From NCBI GenBank assembly GCA_902497095.1, contig CABVDD010000001.1, positions 62,001 to 126,000 of the forward strand: 64,000 nucleotides of DNA, written 5' to 3'. This DNA comes from an uncultured Faecalicoccus sp. GTDB lineage: Bacteria; Bacillota_I; Bacilli_A; Erysipelotrichales; Erysipelotrichaceae. A program made the translations under genes and the position numbers. The notes below the pieces were generated by a model. It searched no databases, was not told the origin of the DNA, and saw only the letters and a program-made list of their open reading frames with translations. Shown piece by piece: positions 26,490 to 35,628 of the stretch; the first letter of the stretch is position 1, and each line of letters opens with the position of its first letter.

Positions 26490-27803
26490 ATGGCAAAAAG
26501 AAAACTACATTCACGCTTTAAACATCCTAGAGCTATTATAGCTATTGTGGTGGTCATATCTTTGATCTGTGCTGCTTTATTTTTGTATATGAGCCGACCT
26601 TCAGATATCGATCGTTTACAAATGAGCGTATTGGAAGAAATAGATTCCAAGGCTGTAAAGGAAAATGTAAAAAAAGGATTTAGCGAAACATTCGAAATTC
26701 AGGACTATGGTATTTATGGCGAGACTCTATCATTTTATAAGGGAGAATATGGACAAAAAAAATCAGATTCTTTGATTGGCTCCATGGTAGTTTTGCGAAA
26801 TGTAGAGACAAAAAAAGAATTGAGCTTTGCGATTGGTGAAAGTATAGATTCCGGTATTCAGTTAGGAAGTCTGGATCCAGGATTATACGAAATCTATATT
26901 TATGAGAATTATGAAAAGAAACGAGTTTATTTTGAAGATGCTTTTGATAGTGAGACATTTAGCACGATGAGAAATGACAAGCATGTCAAAGATATTACTT
27001 TGCATGCATCAAAGGACTATCTATCAGATTTTGGCATCTCCTACAAGTTGAACTATGCTTTTTTAGAAGTAAATGAAAATATACCGCAAGTTAAGATTGC
27101 GGATGTTGTTTTGGATCCAGGTGGAAACATATACAATGAATTTAGTATGCAGGATGAACCAGGAATCATAACCGATTTAATTAATGAGCCACAGGAAACA
27201 ACCAGTTTTGCCAAGCTTGTGCAAGAAGAGTTAGAATCCAGAGGGTTGAAAGTTTTGTTGACTCGAGACAGTGATGAATTTGCCAGTTATTATGGTTCTT
27301 CTTCACGAGTAGGTGTAGGATATAACGCAAAGGCAAAAGCATTTATCAGTTTTGAAGTTTATGAAGATGATGCATTACAGTATCCGTACATTTTGACATC
27401 AAATTATACAAAAGGATTATTGGCTAATGAAGTGGCATATGCGTTTCGTTCCAAAGATTTGAAAATGGCATCTATCACCAATAACAATGTACAAAACAGT
27501 GCAGTTGCCATCGACCCTGGGCAAAGTGTGGAAGGACAAGATCGAGTATATGATGCATATCCTCAATTAAGAGAAACCGGAGGAAAACAGACATTTGCCG
27601 GAGTGTTGGAGAATTCTTCAGCTAATCAAAGCTATAAAAATGATTTTGGTATGGAAAGTATGGTTTTCATGTTAGCTAATGGAAGTGATGAAGAAAGTGT
27701 TCGATATTATCAGGAAAATAAAGCGCAGATGGCAAAAACCATTGCTGATGCGATATGCGAATATTATGGAATAGGTGAGAACAGTGAAACTGCAAGTCAG
27801 TAA
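26490..27803 (+). CDS. amidase_3-fold protein lacking zinc histidines; membrane-anchored
   Basis: 437 residues. One N-terminal TM (about 13-35), a beta-rich middle, and a C-terminal region (about 200-430) colinear with N-acetylmuramoyl-L-alanine amidases (Amidase_3): VVLDPGG, SFAKLVQEELESRGLKVLLTRDSDEF, SRVGVGYNAKAKAFISFEVY. In active members the first zinc His lies in DPGHGG and the third ligand in SIHxN; here they read DPGGN and SFEVY, so both His are gone. It may be a non-catalytic wall-binding or regulatory relative. The mRNA looks leaderless. It overlaps the ABC-F gene by 20 nt. Confidence 0.7.
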   Translation: MAKRKLHSRFKHPRAIIAIVVVISLICAALFLYMSRPSDIDRLQMSVLEEIDSKAVKENVKKGFSETFEIQDYGIYGETLSFYKGEYGQKKSDSLIGSMVVLRNVETKKELSFAIGESIDSGIQLGSLDPGLYEIYIYENYEKKRVYFEDAFDSETFSTMRNDKHVKDITLHASKDYLSDFGISYKLNYAFLEVNENIPQVKIADVVLDPGGNIYNEFSMQDEPGIITDLINEPQETTSFAKLVQEELESRGLKVLLTRDSDEFASYYGSSSRVGVGYNAKAKAFISFEVYEDDALQYPYILTSNYTKGLLANEVAYAFRSKDLKMASITNNNVQNSAVAIDPGQSVEGQDRVYDAYPQLRETGGKQTFAGVLENSSANQSYKNDFGMESMVFMLANGSDEESVRYYQENKAQMAKTIADAICEYYGIGENSETASQ

Positions 27804-29652
27804 TATTAAAAAAAGTTATGGTGCACAAGATGTTTTAGAAAAAGCATCATTAAGCATTCGTGATAAGGAAAAAATCGCATTAGTTGGAAAAAACGGATGT
27901 GGGAAAACGACATTGCTTAAAATTATTTGTGATAAAGAACAACCGGATCAAGGAAGTCGCGTTGTACAAAATGGAGTGCGAATCGGTTATTTGGCACAAA
28001 TCACATTTTCAAATACAGAACACACAGTATATCAAGAGTTAAGCGATGCCTTTGCCAGAGTCAAAGAATTGGAAGTAAAACTTCATGAGCAGGCACACAT
28101 TTTAGAAACAGATTCCAGCGAGAAGCAAATGGAGCGTTATGCTCGGCTACAAAGTGAGTTTGAAGCTTTAAATGGATATCAATACGAAGTAGAATTAAAG
28201 AATGTATTTTTCCATTTTGGTTTTGAAGAGGAAGATCTTTATAAAACATTGGACGAATTTAGTTCAGGGCAAAGAACACGTATCGCATTAGTCAAATTAT
28301 TATTGTCAAAACCAGATGTCCTTTTACTGGATGAACCGACCAACCATTTGGATATTGAAAGCATTGAATGGTTGGAAAACTATGTAAAACATTATCCAAG
28401 TGCCATTGTCTTAGTGAGCCATGATCGAATGTTTTTAGATCATGTAGTTGATGAAATTATTGAAATTGAGTATGGTGTTACGACTCGTTATGTAGGTAAT
28501 TATTCTCATTATGTTAAGGCAAAAGAAGAATTTATCAAAAAAAATCATGAAGCTTTTTTGCGTCAACAAGCCCAGATTCATCGTTTGGAAGAGTTGATTG
28601 AAAAATTTCGCTATAAGAAAAATAAAGCAGCTTTTGCCCAAAGCAAGATCAAGTATTTGGAAAGAATGGATCGTATACAAGATCGTAAGGCAGATACTTC
28701 GGCAATGCATGCCACATTTCAATGTGCCAGAAAGGGTGGGGAACAAGTCTTAGAAGTTGAAGATTTGACAATCGGTTATGAAAAACCTTTATCAACTGTG
28801 AACTTTTCTTTGATCAAGGGGCAGAGAATGGCTATAGTAGGTCCCAATGGAATTGGAAAAAGTACTTTGATCAAAACATTAATGCATAAAGTGCCAGCTT
28901 TATCAGGTACATTTCATTTCGGACATCAAATCGATGTCGGTTATTTTGATCAAGACAGTGCTCATAGAAAATCAGACAAGACTGTTATTGATACGTTATG
29001 GGATATATCTCCAGATCTTACACAGACACAAATTCGTAATACTCTGGCAAGTTTTCTATTTACACAGGAAGAAGTTTTTAAAGAAATCAACACGCTTTCT
29101 GGTGGTGAAAAGGTGCGTTTGGCCTTGGCAGAACTGATGTTGATGGAAGATAATCTACTATTATTAGATGAGCCGACCAACCATTTGGATATACCAACAA
29201 AAGAAGCTTTGGAAAAAGCATTAGAGAAATACGATGGAACTATTTTGTTTGTTTCACATGACCGTATGTTTTTATCTAAAATGGCTAACCGTGTACTGGA
29301 AATGGGAATGGAAAGTAAAGTCTATGATTGTACATATTCTGAATATGTTGAGAAAAAAGAAGCGGGAACATTGACAGAAGAGTTGCCGAAGACAGAAAAA
29401 ACAGAAGCATCCGTACAAACTTTTAAAGATCGTAAAGTTTTAAAAAATCGTGTAGACAGACTTGAACAATTGTTGGAACAAGCGCAAGAAGATTTAGAAG
29501 CACTTCGAGAACTACGTTATGAGCCAGAATATTATCAGGATTATCAAAAGATGGAAGAACTGGATCAACAAATTGATGACAAGCATAATGAAATAGCTCA
29601 TTATACGCAAGAATGGGAAGAAAAGATGGAATTATTGGAATCTATGTCATAA
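27784..29652 (+). CDS. ABC-F family ATPase
   Basis: About 622 residues with two ABC domains and no TMs. Walker A GKNGCGKTT and GPNGIGKST; signatures FSSGQRTR and LSGGEKVR; Walker B LLLDEPTNHLD twice, with the catalytic Glu kept. A C-terminal coiled coil (about 560-620) is as in Uup/YdiF-type ABC-F proteins, which act on the ribosome. No resistance-type interdomain linker can be asserted. GTG at 27784 is preferred to GTG 27775 by its spacing from AGGTGAG. It is coupled to the amidase-like gene. Confidence 0.9.
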   Translation: MKLQVSNIKKSYGAQDVLEKASLSIRDKEKIALVGKNGCGKTTLLKIICDKEQPDQGSRVVQNGVRIGYLAQITFSNTEHTVYQELSDAFARVKELEVKLHEQAHILETDSSEKQMERYARLQSEFEALNGYQYEVELKNVFFHFGFEEEDLYKTLDEFSSGQRTRIALVKLLLSKPDVLLLDEPTNHLDIESIEWLENYVKHYPSAIVLVSHDRMFLDHVVDEIIEIEYGVTTRYVGNYSHYVKAKEEFIKKNHEAFLRQQAQIHRLEELIEKFRYKKNKAAFAQSKIKYLERMDRIQDRKADTSAMHATFQCARKGGEQVLEVEDLTIGYEKPLSTVNFSLIKGQRMAIVGPNGIGKSTLIKTLMHKVPALSGTFHFGHQIDVGYFDQDSAHRKSDKTVIDTLWDISPDLTQTQIRNTLASFLFTQEEVFKEINTLSGGEKVRLALAELMLMEDNLLLLDEPTNHLDIPTKEALEKALEKYDGTILFVSHDRMFLSKMANRVLEMGMESKVYDCTYSEYVEKKEAGTLTEELPKTEKTEASVQTFKDRKVLKNRVDRLEQLLEQAQEDLEALRELRYEPEYYQDYQKMEELDQQIDDKHNEIAHYTQEWEEKMELLESMS

Positions 29653-29654
29653 GG

Positions 29655-29702
29655 AACAAGCCCTTATCGTTTGATTGAAAACGTAAAAAGGGCTTGTTTT
29701 TT
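29655..29702 (+). terminator. terminator after the ABC-F gene
   Basis: AACAAGCCCTT pairs with AAGGGCTTGTT, with an inner CGTTT/AAACG helix, followed by T residues. Confidence 0.92.
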
Positions 29703-29742
29703 GATAGATTCTTTATTAAAAATTTCAAAATCCTTTGATGAT

Positions 29743-30003
29743 CTACAAGTTAAGATGTAAGCTCTTTAAGATTTTGGGTTGTAATTCTTTTTGAACATGA
29801 AGAATAGAAAAAGCTTGTTGAATATCTGAAATTGTGCCCCTTTCCAATAAAGCAGAAATATTGTCAATTAGAGTATTTAGCTTTCCCGTTTCAATACCTT
29901 GTTCGATCCCTTGTTCAATACCCTGCTTGATACCTTGTTTCATTCCTTCTTCTATTCCATAATCTTTCCATGCCAGAAAAGCTCCCTGGGCAAATGTGCA
30001 CAT
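29743..30003 (-). CDS. possible intragenic C-terminal product of the Rpn gene (86 aa)
   Basis: In frame with the nuclease gene, ATG (complement of 30001-30003) is preceded by AAGGAGG (30012-30018) with an 8-nt spacer, a stronger site than that of the full gene. The product would be MCTFAQGAFLAWKDYG..., including the QGI repeats and the helical tail but not the nuclease core. Some E. coli rpn genes are reported to express such a short C-terminal protein that inhibits the full-length toxin. Expression here is an inference from the site alone. Confidence 0.5.
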   Translation of the reverse strand: MCTFAQGAFLAWKDYGIEEGMKQGIKQGIEQGIEQGIETGKLNTLIDNISALLERGTISDIQQAFSILHVQKELQPKILKSLHLNL

Positions 30004-30762
30004 TTTTTCAACCTCCTTCTTTTCTTCTTTCTTTAATAGTATATCATACTTCTTTTCTAGGATTAATAGTATTTGTTCGAATTCTCTGTCTGATAGAAAC
30101 AGTAAAGATAATAATTCCATGATATTTTTTGGTTCTTTTAAGATTTCTTCTGTGCTTTTTTCTTCTTTGGATTGAATACCGGGATATAAAAGCTGTACTT
30201 TTGAAATTCCATAAACTTCTGGATCAAATCGAAAATTTCCGCTTTTGATCTTTTCTTCGGTTGTATACTCCAACCAGCAGTTATCCTTCTTCTTTGCATG
30301 TCGCAAACAGATCCAAACCGATCGAACATCTAGAATATCATCGTAAGATTCATCTTGAAAACCTAGAGAATGGTTTAGTTGGCCGGCAATAAGTCGATAG
30401 GAATAATAAAGACTTCGACGTGGAAGACGATACTTGTAAGATTCTTCGCCTTGGGCTTCAATATGAATCAAAATGAATCGCTTTGGGTGCAAAGGATGCC
30501 TAAGAACATATAAAAGATCATAGATGATCCTGGCACCAGGCATGCGAAGATCTTCCGGATTCAGGGTGACGATCTTGGAATAAGAAGAGTCTGGCTGAAT
30601 CAGAGAAATAATTTCTTGCAGGGAAAGATGTCTACATTCATCTAAGCATTGTTGAAGAAGAGCTGCCTGAACGGACTTAAAAGAGAGAATGATCTTTGAC
30701 TGGGCATCAAAATAATGTTTATCCAATTCCAGAACATTACCTAATTCGTTTAAATTTGACAT
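29743..30762 (-). CDS. Rpn-type PD-(D/E)XK nuclease with C-terminal QGI repeats
   Basis: 339 residues. The N-terminal nuclease core (about 60-130) has PGARIIYDLLYV followed by HPKRFILIHIEAQGEE, the D...ExQ arrangement of Rpn/transposase_31-like PD-(D/E)XK proteins. The C-terminus has EQGI-type tetrapeptide repeats (about 275-292) usual in this family. Rpn proteins are DNA endonucleases promoting RecA-independent recombination, some acting in anti-phage defence. RBS AGGAGG lies 10 nt before the ATG. An internal AAGGAGG-8 nt-ATG at 30001-30018 could produce a separate C-terminal protein. Divergent from pfp. Confidence 0.75.
   Translation of the reverse strand: MSNLNELGNVLELDKHYFDAQSKIILSFKSVQAALLQQCLDECRHLSLQEIISLIQPDSSYSKIVTLNPEDLRMPGARIIYDLLYVLRHPLHPKRFILIHIEAQGEESYKYRLPRRSLYYSYRLIAGQLNHSLGFQDESYDDILDVRSVWICLRHAKKKDNCWLEYTTEEKIKSGNFRFDPEVYGISKVQLLYPGIQSKEEKSTEEILKEPKNIMELLSLLFLSDREFEQILLILEKKYDILLKKEEKKEVEKMCTFAQGAFLAWKDYGIEEGMKQGIKQGIEQGIEQGIETGKLNTLIDNISALLERGTISDIQQAFSILHVQKELQPKILKSLHLNL
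29891..29947 (-). repeat. 12-bp tandem repeats encoding (E/K)QGI
   Basis: Four to five near-identical 12-nt units encode KQGI-KQGI-EQGI-EQGI in the Rpn gene. In-frame copy-number change by slippage is possible and would alter the linker length without a frameshift. Confidence 0.75.
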
Positions 30763-30885
30763 GATGAGAAAACCTCCTATTAATAGATACGAATTTAAAT
30801 GACAAAACCGTAAAAATTTTTGAAAATTTTTTGGACATTCATAAAAATCAGGAAGTGAATATAGCTAGAATCCATGCGGTGACAG

Positions 30886-30914
30886 TTTACTTTTCTTGAT
30901 GTATATTCTATAAT
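30886..30914 (+). promoter_or_regulatory. pfp promoter
   Basis: TTTACT (30886-30891), a 17-nt spacer, then consensus TATAAT (30909-30914). Confidence 0.7.
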
Positions 30915-30942
30915 TTAGTCGTTGAAAAAAAGGAGATCTAAT

Positions 30943-32604
30943 ATGAAAATTTCATCATTACAAAAGGCTAGATATGAATATTCGCCAAAACTTCCTGGAA
31001 TGTTACGTCATGGAATTTCTGCCATCTGCGTCAAGGAAGGTGAAGAAACACAAAGCGTTGCCGATCAGGAAACAATCAAAGCATTATTCCCAAATACGTA
31101 CGGAAAAAAAGAAATCACTTTTGAAAAAGGTGAAAACACATCAGAAGCTAAAAAACAAGTTGTTGGTGTTATCCTTTCTGGTGGACAGGCTCCAGGTGGA
31201 CACAATGTTATTTGTGGATTGTATGATGCTTTAAAGGCAACAAATCCAGAAAATGAATTGTACGGATTTAAAAATGGTCCAAGTGGATTGATCGAAGATG
31301 ATTATTTGATCTTTGATGATGAATATATCGATGAATACAGAAATACCGGAGGATTTGATATCATCGGTTCTGGACGTACTAAATTAGAAACGCAAGAACA
31401 GTTTGCCGTAGCTGCTGAAGTTTGTAAAAAACATGGTATTACCGCAATCGTTATTATCGGTGGTGATGACTCTAATACCAATGCAGCTGTATTGGCTGAA
31501 TACTTTGCGGCAAATAACACGGGTGTACAAGTAATCGGTTGTCCAAAGACCATTGACGGAGACTTAAAAAATGAAGATATCGAATGTTCTTTTGGATTTG
31601 ATACAGCTACAAAAACATATAGCGAACTAATTGGAAACATCGAACGTGATGCCAACTCTGCTAAGAAGTACTGGCATTTTATCAAAGTCATGGGACGTTC
31701 TGCTTCTCATGTAGCTTTGGAATGTGCATTGGAAACACAGCCTAATATTTGTCTGGTATCCGAAGAAGTTTCTGCCAAGAAGATGTCTTTGTCTCAGATT
31801 GCCGATTACATTGCGGATTCTGTTGAAAAACGTGCTACCAAAGGAATGAACTTTGGTGTAGCCATCATTCCAGAAGGTGTTGTAGAATTTGTTCCAGAAT
31901 TCTCTAAATTAATTGCGGAAATCAATGAGCTTTTGGCAGGAAGTAAAGCGGATGAATTCAATGCTTTACCAACATGGAAAGAAAAATATGCTTTCATTGA
32001 AAACGGATTAACAAAAGAATCTATGGAAGTATTTGCCATTTTACCAGAAGGTATTCAACAACAATTATTCTTAGAACGTGATCCTCATGGAAACGTACAG
32101 GTTTCTTTGATTGAATCTGAAAAATTATTCTCTGCTTTAGTAGCTGATAAATTGGCAGAAAGAAAAGAAGCTGGTACTTATAAAGGAAAATTCAATGCAT
32201 TACATCACTTCTTTGGTTATGAAGGACGTTGTGCATTCCCATCAAATTTTGATGCCGACTATTGTTATTCATTAGGATATAATGCATTTATGTTGATTCA
32301 ATATGGATATACAGGATACTTATCTAAAATCTCTAACTTGTCAAAACCAGCTAATGAATGGGTTGCTGGTGGTATGCCAATCACTAAGATGATGAACATC
32401 GAAAGACGTCATGGAGAAGATAAACCAGTTATTAAAAAGGCATTGGTTGAATTAGATGGAAAACCATTCAAATATTTCGAAGCACATCGTGAAGAATGGG
32501 CTGAAAACACATGTTATGTATATCCAGGCGCTATTCAGTATTATGGACCAGCTGATGTATGTGACATCACAACAAAAACTTTGGCTTTAGAACAAGGTGA
32601 ATAA
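30943..32604 (+). CDS. pfp: pyrophosphate-dependent 6-phosphofructokinase (long form)
   Basis: 553 residues, the length of the long PPi-PFK clade. It phosphorylates fructose-6-phosphate with PPi, reversibly, saving ATP in glycolysis. GGDDSNTNA (about 172-180) has Asp where ATP-dependent enzymes have Gly, which marks PPi use. [10 protein letters not shown] (about 200) carries the catalytic Asp. [12 protein letters not shown] is the nucleotide/PPi loop. The start ATG at 30943 follows AAGGAG; an upstream in-frame TTG at 30922 overlaps the RBS and is rejected. Own promoter and terminator. Confidence 0.95.
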   Translation: MKISSLQKARYEYSPKLPGMLRHGISAICVKEGEETQSVADQETIKALFPNTYGKKEITFEKGENTSEAKKQVVGVILSGGQAPGGHNVICGLYDALKATNPENELYGFKNGPSGLIEDDYLIFDDEYIDEYRNTGGFDIIGSGRTKLETQEQFAVAAEVCKKHGITAIVIIGGDDSNTNAAVLAEYFAANNTGVQVIGCPKTIDGDLKNEDIECSFGFDTATKTYSELIGNIERDANSAKKYWHFIKVMGRSASHVALECALETQPNICLVSEEVSAKKMSLSQIADYIADSVEKRATKGMNFGVAIIPEGVVEFVPEFSKLIAEINELLAGSKADEFNALPTWKEKYAFIENGLTKESMEVFAILPEGIQQQLFLERDPHGNVQVSLIESEKLFSALVADKLAERKEAGTYKGKFNALHHFFGYEGRCAFPSNFDADYCYSLGYNAFMLIQYGYTGYLSKISNLSKPANEWVAGGMPITKMMNIERRHGEDKPVIKKALVELDGKPFKYFEAHREEWAENTCYVYPGAIQYYGPADVCDITTKTLALEQGE

Positions 32605-32623
32605 GTTTTACATAATTAAAAAG

Positions 32624-32659
32624 AAGACTACGATGACAATGCCATTGTAGTCTTTTTTT
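32624..32659 (+). terminator. terminator after pfp
   Basis: AAGACTAC pairs with GTAGTCTT, with inner ATG/CAT pairing, followed by seven T residues. Confidence 0.9.
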
Positions 32660-32788
32660 GTATATAGATCTGTTAAAAATAGGGACACAATTATCTTTGT
32701 CTTTTCCCTTTAGGCATAAAAAGTAAAAGAATAAGCAGAAAAAAGAGAACTGCACTAGTACTATAAGCAGCTTCTATTTTTAAATGAT

Positions 32789-33391
32789 CTAGTCTTTATA
32801 GTTTTTAAGGATAGCTCGAATTACTTCAAATAAATAAGGTTTGTATTCCTGAAAAGGAAGTGGTTTTTGATATAGAATGGAGTTGTAACAAGTACTGCCT
32901 ACGGTTTCAATAATGATAAACAAAATAATATCTGGTCTTTTAAAAGTATATCCACTTTTCTTTGCCAATAAAGTAAATTGCTCTAACATACCGATTTCTT
33001 CATTGTCCATGGTTGTCTGTAATTGTTCATGAAAAATACCCCAGGAAAGATTTCGTTCAATGAACTTTAAAATGGCAGGATTATCCTCCAGGCTGAGTAA
33101 AACCTGATTAATGATAAAAATGATCGCATCTTCAAAATTTTGTATATCATTTTGTTCCAATTTTTCTCTGGCTTCTTGGAATAATCGAGCGGCTTCTTTT
33201 TGAATCAAAACATCTCGTATTTGATACTTGTCTTTAAAATATAAATAAAAGGTACCTTTGGCAACATTTGCTTTTTTAACGATATCCTGAACCGTTACGG
33301 AATGGATATCTTTTTTTGTGAATAAGTCAAAAGCACTGTTTAATAAGGCTTTTTCTTTATTTTTTTTGTTTTCTATCACTTTAGATTTCAT
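32789..33391 (-). CDS. TetR-family repressor
   Basis: 200 residues with an N-terminal TetR HTH (about 10-55; LLNSAFDLFTKKDIHSVTVQDIVKKANVAKGTFYLYFKDK) and a helical ligand domain. The start at 33391 follows AGAGGTGAT; a longer frame lacks an RBS. It is divergent from the MMPL transporter operon, and a palindrome TTGACTAATAGTCAA sits over that operon's -35, so this protein is the probable local repressor. The ligand may be the transported lipid or drug. Confidence 0.9.
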   Translation of the reverse strand: MKSKVIENKKNKEKALLNSAFDLFTKKDIHSVTVQDIVKKANVAKGTFYLYFKDKYQIRDVLIQKEAARLFQEAREKLEQNDIQNFEDAIIFIINQVLLSLEDNPAILKFIERNLSWGIFHEQLQTTMDNEEIGMLEQFTLLAKKSGYTFKRPDIILFIIIETVGSTCYNSILYQKPLPFQEYKPYLFEVIRAILKNYKD

Positions 33392-33406
33392 AGTATCACC
33401 TCTTAT

Positions 33407-33435
33407 AGTATAGACAAAAATGTTCATTTGGTCAA
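33407..33435 (-). promoter_or_regulatory. tetR promoter
   Basis: TTGACC (33430-33435), 17 nt, TATACT (33407-33412) on the minus strand. The -35 region contains TTGACCAA, which resembles a half of the operator at 33483. Confidence 0.75.
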
Positions 33436-33482
33436 TTTTTATTTCTTAATATAAAGGATATATTAAAAAATGTTTTAAATAA

Positions 33483-33511
33483 TTGACTAATAGTCAACTT
33501 TATACTATACT
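33483..33511 (+). promoter_or_regulatory. MMPL operon promoter with embedded palindromic operator
   Basis: TTGACT (33483-33488), 17 nt, TATACT (33506-33511). The -35 is the left arm of TTGACTAATAGTCAA (33483-33497; 6-bp arms, 3-nt centre), so a repressor bound there would block RNA polymerase. Confidence 0.75.
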
Positions 33512-33540
33512 CTTTTCCATATTGAGAAAGGATAGAGGAT

Positions 33541-35628
33541 ATGGACAGGATTTCTAAATTTATAGTTAGATACAGAAATAAGATCTTGCTTGTTGCTGTA
33601 CTTCTTTTGATTCCTAGTGTAATTGGATATTTAAACACGGGAATCAATTATGATATTCTTTCCTACTTGCCAAAAGAAGCAGAATCCATGAAAGGGCAGG
33701 AAGTCTTAGACAAGGATTTTAATCTGGCCAGTGTAGGAATGATGGTCACTAATGATCTTTCTGATAAAGAGGTTGTTTCACTCAAAGAAAAGATTGAAAA
33801 GATCGATGGTGTAAAACAAGTATTTTGGCGAGATGATGTTCTAGATATCACATTTCCTAAAGAGATGATTCCAGAGGCACTTCAAAAACAGTTGTATTCC
33901 AAAGATTCCACTTTGATGATCGTTACTTTTCAGGAAGATACGGCATCTCCTAAAACGATGGATGCGATTGCCCAAATCAAAGAAGTCTCAAATAAAGACT
34001 GTTATTTAGCGGGTATGAGCGCCATTGCCCAGGATACTAAAGATTTGGCAAATTCAGAAACGGTTAAATATGGCGCGATTGCCATATTGTTGAGCTTGGT
34101 GGTTTTATATTTAGGTTTGGAATCTTCTGTAGCTCCGTTGATTTTTATGTTGGGGATGGCTTTTCCTATCATTTATAATTTTGGAACGAATATTTTCTTA
34201 GGAAAAATTTCATATATTACACAAGCTTTGGCGATGATTTTACAGTTAGCGGTGACAATGGATTATTCAATTTTTTTGTTACATCGTTATCAGGAAGAAA
34301 AGAAAAAAGTCGAGAATACATCAAATGATATGGCAATGGCTAAAGCCATACAAGCTACATTTACTTCTATCACATCTAGTTCTGTAACAACGATTGCCGG
34401 ATTTTTAACACTATGTTTTATGCAGCTTAGATTAGGCGGGGATATCGGAATCGTTATGGCTAAGGGTGTTGTGCTCGGTGTCATTTGTACGATATTTGTG
34501 CTTCCAAGCTTATTGATGATTTTTGATCGCCAGATTGAAAAATATACCCATAAAACTTTGATTCATGAATTAAAAAAAGTACCTGATTTTGTGGTTCGCC
34601 ATGCCAAGTTGTTATTGTTGATCGGTATTTGTGTATTTATTCCTATGGGATATGCTCAAGGTCATGTCAAACAGTATTATGACTTAACAAGTACCTTGCC
34701 ATCCGATCTTTCCAGCATGAAAGGTACAGAAGAATTAAAAGATAAGTTTAATATGAATACAACACATTTTATTTTGGTCAATGATTCTTTACCGACAAAA
34801 GATATACAAGAAATATCTGATAAAATAGAGCATCTTGATGGAATTGAAAATGTATTAGCCTATGAAGATTTTGTTGGAGGCGGTGTTCCCGGAATGTTTG
34901 AGCCACAGGCAATCAAAGATATTTTTGAAAACGGTGGCTATAAAATGTTGATTGCCAATAGTGATTATCATGCGGCAACGGATGAAGAAAATAAGCAGTT
35001 AGATGAAATTCATGAGATATTGGATCAATACGATAAAAAAGCTTTGGTGACAGGAGAAGGTATGTTATCAAAAGATTTGATCACAACGACCAATGAAGAT
35101 TTTAAAGTAGTCAATGTTTTATCAATTTTGGCAATTTTTGTGATCATCTTAATCACTTTTAAATCCATCGCATTGCCATTTATCCTGGTATTGGCTATAG
35201 AATTGGCAATAACGATCAATATGGGAATTCCATATCTTACACATACGACATTGCCGTTTATCGCTGGTATTGTCATTGGAACCATTCAATTAGGAGCTTG
35301 TGTGGATTATGCGATTTTAATGACAACTCGTTTTAAAGAAGAACTCAGTTTAAAGAAAAGTGAAAGAGAGGCAATACGCATAGCTATTCAAAAGACTTCT
35401 CCATCTATTATCACAAGTGGTTGTTCATTTTTTGCCGCTTGTATTGGAGTTTCTCTGATTTCTCGAATGGATTTGATTTCTAGTCTTTGTGAACTATTGG
35501 CAAGAGGTGCGATTATCTCCGTTATCAGTATTATCTTTATTTTACCAAGCATGCTTTTGCTGGGACATAAACTCATTGAAAAAACGACAAAAAAATGGCC
35601 GGTAGCTAAGGAGGATCAATATGAATAA
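33541..35628 (+). CDS. MMPL/RND-family exporter
   Basis: 695 residues in two RND half-repeats, each with one TM, an extracytoplasmic loop and five to six TMs. The TM4-equivalent signatures are MDYSIFLLHRYQEE (first half) and VDYAILMTTRFKEE (second half), carrying the MMPL Asp-Tyr pair involved in proton transfer. MMPL proteins export lipids, siderophores or drugs using the proton gradient. It is translationally coupled (8-nt overlap) to a secreted LxxG-repeat protein and is under TetR control. Substrate unknown. Confidence 0.88.
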   Translation: MDRISKFIVRYRNKILLVAVLLLIPSVIGYLNTGINYDILSYLPKEAESMKGQEVLDKDFNLASVGMMVTNDLSDKEVVSLKEKIEKIDGVKQVFWRDDVLDITFPKEMIPEALQKQLYSKDSTLMIVTFQEDTASPKTMDAIAQIKEVSNKDCYLAGMSAIAQDTKDLANSETVKYGAIAILLSLVVLYLGLESSVAPLIFMLGMAFPIIYNFGTNIFLGKISYITQALAMILQLAVTMDYSIFLLHRYQEEKKKVENTSNDMAMAKAIQATFTSITSSSVTTIAGFLTLCFMQLRLGGDIGIVMAKGVVLGVICTIFVLPSLLMIFDRQIEKYTHKTLIHELKKVPDFVVRHAKLLLLIGICVFIPMGYAQGHVKQYYDLTSTLPSDLSSMKGTEELKDKFNMNTTHFILVNDSLPTKDIQEISDKIEHLDGIENVLAYEDFVGGGVPGMFEPQAIKDIFENGGYKMLIANSDYHAATDEENKQLDEIHEILDQYDKKALVTGEGMLSKDLITTTNEDFKVVNVLSILAIFVIILITFKSIALPFILVLAIELAITINMGIPYLTHTTLPFIAGIVIGTIQLGACVDYAILMTTRFKEELSLKKSEREAIRIAIQKTSPSIITSGCSFFAACIGVSLISRMDLISSLCELLARGAIISVISIIFILPSMLLLGHKLIEKTTKKWPVAKEDQYE

